Of a stretch of DNA of 47,880 nucleotides, positions 43,748 to 47,880 are shown in pieces (position 1 is the first letter of the stretch; each line of letters begins with the position of its first letter). The notes under the pieces are model-generated. The model had not been told where the DNA came from, searched no databases, and saw only the letters and a program-made list of their open reading frames with translations. Made by a program: the position numbers and the translations under genes. The DNA is from Vermamoeba vermiformis. Lineage: Eukaryota; Tubulinea; Echinamoebida. The stretch lies in NCBI GenBank assembly GCA_045837725.1, contig JBEWZL010000196.1:1-47880 (forward strand), read 5' to 3'.

Positions 43748-43762
43748 GGGGGGTCTCCCCCC
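43748..43762. repeat. GGGGGG-TCT-CCCCCC hairpin in the LINE 3' UTR
   Basis: Six G, three-base loop, six C. A run of eight G precedes it at 43737-43744. Such structures in LINE 3' ends may serve as reverse-transcriptase recognition sites; this is inference. Confidence 0.6.
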
Positions 43763-43877
43763 GATTCCTCCCTGAAAATTAATTAATTAAAAATATTACT
43801 GCGAGATGCGGTTCTAATTTTCGTTTTTGCGCTCCAGTAATAGCGCGTAATTAATAATAATATTGTACGAATTTATG

Positions 43878-46800
43878 TTATTGTTTTCTCTTGCCCTCGT
43901 TCTTCTTGTTTTCGATCTCGTGCATAATCTCTTCTAAAAACTCGACCTTTCGCTGATAAATTTCTTTGGTGGACGTTTTGTTGATGCGCGATGTCCAGTA
44001 ACAATTCAGTCGCTCTTTTAATAAAATTACCGTTAATTTGCCGCGGTACCTCATTACCTTGTCCTTGTTAGTTATCGCGCTTCTAACATTATTCTTTAGA
44101 TTGGCCTCCACTGTGCCCGCTAGTGGACGTCCCCTCAAGAATATCTCCGTCTCCTTGCAGTGGAGTAGAGTGTGTTCCGATCCGTTTGTTGCTTCGCCGC
44201 AGAGAACGCAGTGCGACTCTACTGCCCCGTTCTCGAGTCTACGCCTTGGTTCGACGCGCCCTGATACCCATATGTAGTAGAATGATACGTACTCTGGCGT
44301 GAGTTTGAGTTGATCTGTTTTCCATACGTTTCTAACTTTGATACCTGACAGTTTCTCAAGCATCAAGTGGTACACTAGCTTGTTGGGCAACCCTGTAGGG
44401 TCTTGTATGGGGAGATCTACTCGCACTGATGCTCGTTGGCATGCCTCGCTTGGGGTTTGAACTTCGAGGACCTTTTTGGTCCGTCTACTGAAGAGGACTG
44501 TCACTGGAATCAAGGCTGTCTTTCTCTCGGTAAGCTGCCCTCTCTTTTTGCTGCTGTGATGATATCCTAGGATCGCATTGTTGTTTGAGATACTTTTAAC
44601 AATGTACGGGGCTTCTAATTTATTGCCCCGTATGACCCCAACCCATTGCTTGGCCTGAACGTCTGTGTTACGGGCCCCTATTATATTCCATGCTGCACGG
44701 GCATGATCAAATATTCTAGACGTTTTCTCTTTCCGTTTGGGTTTATCCCATAACAGAGGGTGAATAGGGTTCTTGTCTAGTGACCTTTCGAAGTACTTGT
44801 CCATGAGTGGTCGCCATGCCAGTTGGACCTGAGGATTGAGGTATTTTGACACCCAGGCTGCTTGCAAGCCAAGTGCCTTGGGCCTAATTTTATGGATTCC
44901 TATGCCTCCCATAGATTTGGGGTGTGTTAGGTCTGTTATTGAGATGATGCATCTAGCACGTTTGCCACGCATAAATCTGTGTATGAGGGCCTCAGTTTCC
45001 TTGATCACTGCATCGGAGGGAGGCGAGATACTGGCCAGATACCAGAACTTGGATAGGGCAAGGCTGTTAATGACCATTGCCTTAGCAAATAGACTCAACC
45101 CTGCCTTGTTCCATCTGTTGAGTACCATTCTGGATCCCTTGATTGCCTTTTGCCAGTAGTCATCTAGGCTCACTTGATATCCAACTTTGAATCCCAAGTA
45201 GCGCTCACCTTTGTTGATTGATACAGATTGAACCCCTCTAAATGCTGCTGGGATGTAGTTTAGCTGATGCCAAGTTCCTGTGGTCATAACACTGGACTTG
45301 TTGACATTCATTTTGGCTGCTGTGGCTTTGCAGAAATTGTTTAAATGAGTCATTAGTCGCTCTGCATCCTTTTCTGAGGTTGCTGCGAGTGCTGTATCAT
45401 CTGCGTAACCTGAGTTGACTACCTTGGACTGCTTATCTAGTTTGAAGCCACTAATGGACTTGTCTTCTAGGATACTGCAGTGAAGGAGCTCATTGACTAT
45501 TACAAACAGCATTGGTGATAGTGGACAGCCTTGTCTTACTCCTGAGCGGATTTGAAATGGAGCACTGCGATGCCCATTGACTGCAACTCGTGCCCAGCAG
45601 CTGCGATATATAGCCTTAATAGCATTGGTAAAGGCCGTTGGAAAGCCAAGTCCTGCCAGGGTTTCGTGCATTGCCCTGTGTGCCACTCTATCAAAAGCTT
45701 TCTCCCAGTCAACGAACAGCAGGGCCATGTTCTCGTTGGCTAGGACAGCCTCTTCAATGATAGACTGTATGAGGATAATATTGTTTCTGATGTCCCGCTC
45801 AGGAATAAAGCCGGTTTGGTGGTTGCCTATAATTTTACCTAGTATAGGGCCTAGGCGGAGAGCTAGGACTTTTGCAAAGATTTTGTAGACTGTGTTGGTG
45901 AGAGATATTGGGCGCCAGTCTCCTGGGCTGGTGCCCTCTGCAGGTGTGGCTTTCTTGCGCAGGAGAGAGATATCTGCATCCTCAAAGCACTTTGGGGCTT
46001 TGCCTGTAATCAGTATTTCGGAGAACGCCTTGGCTAGAACTGGTGTCCAGTGCGTAAGGTGTTTTTTGAACAGCCTTGCTGTGAGGCCATCTGGTCCAGG
46101 GGCTTTGTCAGGGGCCATTTCTTTTATTGCTACTTCCACATCTCCTTCTGAGATGTCCTGAGACAGGGCTGCACTGTCTTCTGCCGAGATTTGGATATGA
46201 TGTTTCTTGGCAATGTCGATAGACTCCTGAAGTTGACGCTCATCTACCTCTTTATGTGCATATAATTCCTTGTAATAGTCCCGGAAGACCTCAAGCATTT
46301 TGTCTGGATCATTTGTGACTCTGTTCTGATATTTGACATTGCAGATAGGGTCTGAGGTTTTGAATCTGTTCCTACTAAAGAAGTGTTTGGTAGGTCGCTC
46401 TGCTTTTGTAGCTCGGTACCGCCAGTATGGCTGAACAGACTCCTTCTGTTCTTTGAGGTGCTGCAGTTTGCTGACAAGTGTTAAGTGTTGCATTGCCTCC
46501 CACCTGTTTTCCAAGTCTTTTTCAGCACACAGCTCTGTTACAATCCCTGTCATTGCATCTCTTAGGGCGTCTCTTTTCCGCTGTGGTTTCTGATTCAGAT
46601 CGAATTGCGTGTTTGACGCCAGCTCAATGACCTGCTTCATGATGTAGTCGAGGTGAGTGACCCACTTCTTGTTTGGTGGCTTTGGCTGTTTAAGTACGTT
46701 CTCTAGCTTCTCCTTGAATGGATTGTCGTATATGGTAGCTGTAGTTATTCTCCACCTAGGTTGTCCCACATTGACCACTTTCTTTATGAGTGCAACGTGG

Positions 46801-47528
46801 ATGGCACAATGGTCTGAGAAGAACTCCTTGGAGTACTTAACGTTGATATGGAAGTTACTTAGCGTGCCTCCATCAGTAGCCACTGTATCTAAACTGCTAC
46901 CTCCCTGTTTGTTGGGGCGAGTGACAGGGCGGGTTTTGACTATCCCTGTATTTGGGTCAAGCAGGTCAAAGTCTAGGCAGCTTCCAAGTATGTTGTCATA
47001 GTGCTCATAGTACTGCTGATACCGGTAGTTTCCTTCCACCTTGTTGGGGTCAAAGTTTCTATCCATACCAACCAGGCATGGCACCTGGTTGTGTTGATAC
47101 TGTTCTATTTTCAGCTTAAGGAACGCTAGGTCCTCAATCATAGTGTCTCTATTTTGCGAGGCATAGTACGATCCAACTACTAACCTGTCTACTCCATTCA
47201 CCAGGACCAGGGCTATGGCTACATTGCCAGTTTGGGACGCATCTTTTTCAAGGACTGAGATGTCCTTGCTCCTAGTGATTAGTATAGCTGCCCCTCCGGC
47301 ACTATCCCTAATGCTGCTGACTTTCTTGAAGTTGTTGAACTCAAACTCTCTGACCGAGCTGTCACTGTGTGCTTCCTGTATTAGTAAAATATCTATTTTA
47401 AAGTCGTTGACCATTTTATTTATAGCTTTTCTTTTGGACAAGGATGATAGCCCATTGACATTTAAGGAAGATATACCTAGCGAGTGTGAGAGGGATTGAT
47501 GCCTAAAGTCTCGGATATTGAAACTCAT
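43878..47528 (-). CDS. LINE ORF2: AP endonuclease and reverse transcriptase
   Basis: 1,216 residues. The N-terminal endonuclease has SLNVNGL, IQEAHSD, GMDRNFDP and SDHCAI (catalytic Asp-His near residue 245). The middle is a reverse transcriptase with DKAPGPDGL, GVRQGCPLSPMLF and the active site YADDTAL (about residue 707). Near the C terminus is a CCHC finger, CVLCGEATNGSEHTLLHC. This order is that of L1-like non-LTR elements that insert by target-primed reverse transcription. The clade (L1, Tx1 or a fungal relative) cannot be fixed by eye. Confidence 0.93.
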   Translation of the reverse strand: MSFNIRDFRHQSLSHSLGISSLNVNGLSSLSKRKAINKMVNDFKIDILLIQEAHSDSSVREFEFNNFKKVSSIRDSAGGAAILITRSKDISVLEKDASQTGNVAIALVLVNGVDRLVVGSYYASQNRDTMIEDLAFLKLKIEQYQHNQVPCLVGMDRNFDPNKVEGNYRYQQYYEHYDNILGSCLDFDLLDPNTGIVKTRPVTRPNKQGGSSLDTVATDGGTLSNFHINVKYSKEFFSDHCAIHVALIKKVVNVGQPRWRITTATIYDNPFKEKLENVLKQPKPPNKKWVTHLDYIMKQVIELASNTQFDLNQKPQRKRDALRDAMTGIVTELCAEKDLENRWEAMQHLTLVSKLQHLKEQKESVQPYWRYRATKAERPTKHFFSRNRFKTSDPICNVKYQNRVTNDPDKMLEVFRDYYKELYAHKEVDERQLQESIDIAKKHHIQISAEDSAALSQDISEGDVEVAIKEMAPDKAPGPDGLTARLFKKHLTHWTPVLAKAFSEILITGKAPKCFEDADISLLRKKATPAEGTSPGDWRPISLTNTVYKIFAKVLALRLGPILGKIIGNHQTGFIPERDIRNNIILIQSIIEEAVLANENMALLFVDWEKAFDRVAHRAMHETLAGLGFPTAFTNAIKAIYRSCWARVAVNGHRSAPFQIRSGVRQGCPLSPMLFVIVNELLHCSILEDKSISGFKLDKQSKVVNSGYADDTALAATSEKDAERLMTHLNNFCKATAAKMNVNKSSVMTTGTWHQLNYIPAAFRGVQSVSINKGERYLGFKVGYQVSLDDYWQKAIKGSRMVLNRWNKAGLSLFAKAMVINSLALSKFWYLASISPPSDAVIKETEALIHRFMRGKRARCIISITDLTHPKSMGGIGIHKIRPKALGLQAAWVSKYLNPQVQLAWRPLMDKYFERSLDKNPIHPLLWDKPKRKEKTSRIFDHARAAWNIIGARNTDVQAKQWVGVIRGNKLEAPYIVKSISNNNAILGYHHSSKKRGQLTERKTALIPVTVLFSRRTKKVLEVQTPSEACQRASVRVDLPIQDPTGLPNKLVYHLMLEKLSGIKVRNVWKTDQLKLTPEYVSFYYIWVSGRVEPRRRLENGAVESHCVLCGEATNGSEHTLLHCKETEIFLRGRPLAGTVEANLKNNVRSAITNKDKVMRYRGKLTVILLKERLNCYWTSRINKTSTKEIYQRKVEFLEEIMHEIENKKNEGKRKQ

Positions 47529-47880
47529 TGGTTATCAATCGTACCCTGAGTACTGCCCTCCACAGTCTTAGGTGTATTCCCTCTTTTGTCTGGCTTGGCT
47601 TTGTCCTGTTTCTTGTCCTTGCTCTCTGGCTTGTTATTGTTCTTTTTACCTCTGGCTCTGGAGCGCTCAAGCTTGAAGGTATAATCTCTGCCGAATTTCT
47701 TGCTGAATGTTTTCCATTCTTTCGACTCTAGCTCTTTAATCGCGTCTTTTTTAGCTTCACGGTTGCCTCTTGGAAGAGGCAGTAGTACATATGATGCATA
47801 CACAGGGGCCTCTGAGACACGCGCCCGTTTGAGGTGAACTGGTCCTGTGTATGGGCGTCCTAGCATTGCGCCAGTACGGC
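47525..47880 (-). CDS. LINE ORF1, C-terminal part (runs off the window)
   Basis: About 118 codons ending TGA at 47525. The sequence is basic, with a Lys/Asn/Asp-rich tail (KKNNNKPESKDKKQDK). The frame is open to the window edge (RTGAMLGRPYTGP). The stop codon overlaps the ORF2 start (ATGA), which suggests termination-reinitiation for ORF2. The edge sequence overlaps the end of the ORF1 part at 27051-27951 in the same frame. Confidence 0.75.
   Translation of the reverse strand, partial: RTGAMLGRPYTGPVHLKRARVSEAPVYASYVLLPLPRGNREAKKDAIKELESKEWKTFSKKFGRDYTFKLERSRARGKKNNNKPESKDKKQDKAKPDKRGNTPKTVEGSTQGTIDNQ

Larger units (their letters stand above)
43500..47880 (-). mobile_element. LINE (L1-like), 3' part: ORF1 end, ORF2, 3' UTR and tail
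   Basis: Minus-strand element reaching the window edge. It has ORF1 (47880-47525), ORF2 (47528-43878) and a 378-base 3' UTR with a G/C hairpin (43748-43762). The tail is of ATTC units next to the receptor exon. ORF1 and ORF2 overlap as ATGA. The reading frames are open throughout, so this part looks recently active. Together with 26743-27951 it would make a LINE of about 5.6 kb. Confidence 0.88.

Noticed and set aside
43737-43762. G-quadruplex in the LINE 3' UTR
   Set aside because: Fewer than four separate G-runs of useful spacing; the hairpin explains the pattern.
1-47880. CRISPR array, rRNA or tRNA gene
   Set aside because: No regularly spaced repeats, no rRNA-like sequence, and no convincing cloverleaf was seen.

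Overview
This window looks like nuclear DNA of a zoosporic (chytrid-like) fungus. The genes carry many short GT-AG introns, often with a CTAAC/CTAAT branch sequence. They include a Zn2Cys6 transcription factor, and also class C (family 3) G-protein-coupled receptors and a bacterial-type solute-binding ectodomain, which early-diverging fungi keep but most Dikarya have lost. The lineage call is inference from gene content only.

Layout. 1-706: end of a multi-pass membrane protein (-). 1095-4541: Zn2Cys6 regulator (+). 4832-5263: complex I NDUFS5-like subunit (+). 5500-5965 and 7498-7670: two MITEs with TA target duplications. Between them lie a head-to-head pair, an unrecognised nuclear-looking protein (-) and a CENP-X/Mhf2-like histone-fold protein (+). 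7869-8350: CMC1 (+). 8483-13870: PSI-like receptor, four-span membrane protein and an unrecognised 706-residue protein (all -). 14077-16079: secreted pepsin-like protease, ten exons (-). 16492-24050: a 1,854-residue NACHT-HEAT protein in 18 exons (+), with a 0.5 kb block of pure homopolymers in one intron. 24610-25136: two tiny single-span membrane proteins (+).

The right part is rich in surface proteins and transposons. It holds a solute-binding-protein receptor (-), two single-pass glycoproteins, UreD, a PPxY membrane adaptor and a family 3 GPCR (-). The GPCR carries a whole-looking Ty3/gypsy element in an intron.

Main observation: the first coding exon of that GPCR lies 17 kb away on the opposite strand (26479-26742). 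It is followed by the 5' part of a LINE. The 3' part of what appears to be the same LINE (43500-47880, -) abuts the rest of the receptor. A 12-base target duplication flanks the two LINE pieces, ORF1 stays in frame across them, and the two breakpoints share an inverted 9-mer. So 27.95-47.88 kb is inverted relative to the left part, either as a real (perhaps polymorphic) inversion or as an assembly error ending at the window edge. Exon models marked by positions were checked by hand for frame; several other junctions miss by one base, so small indel errors are likely.
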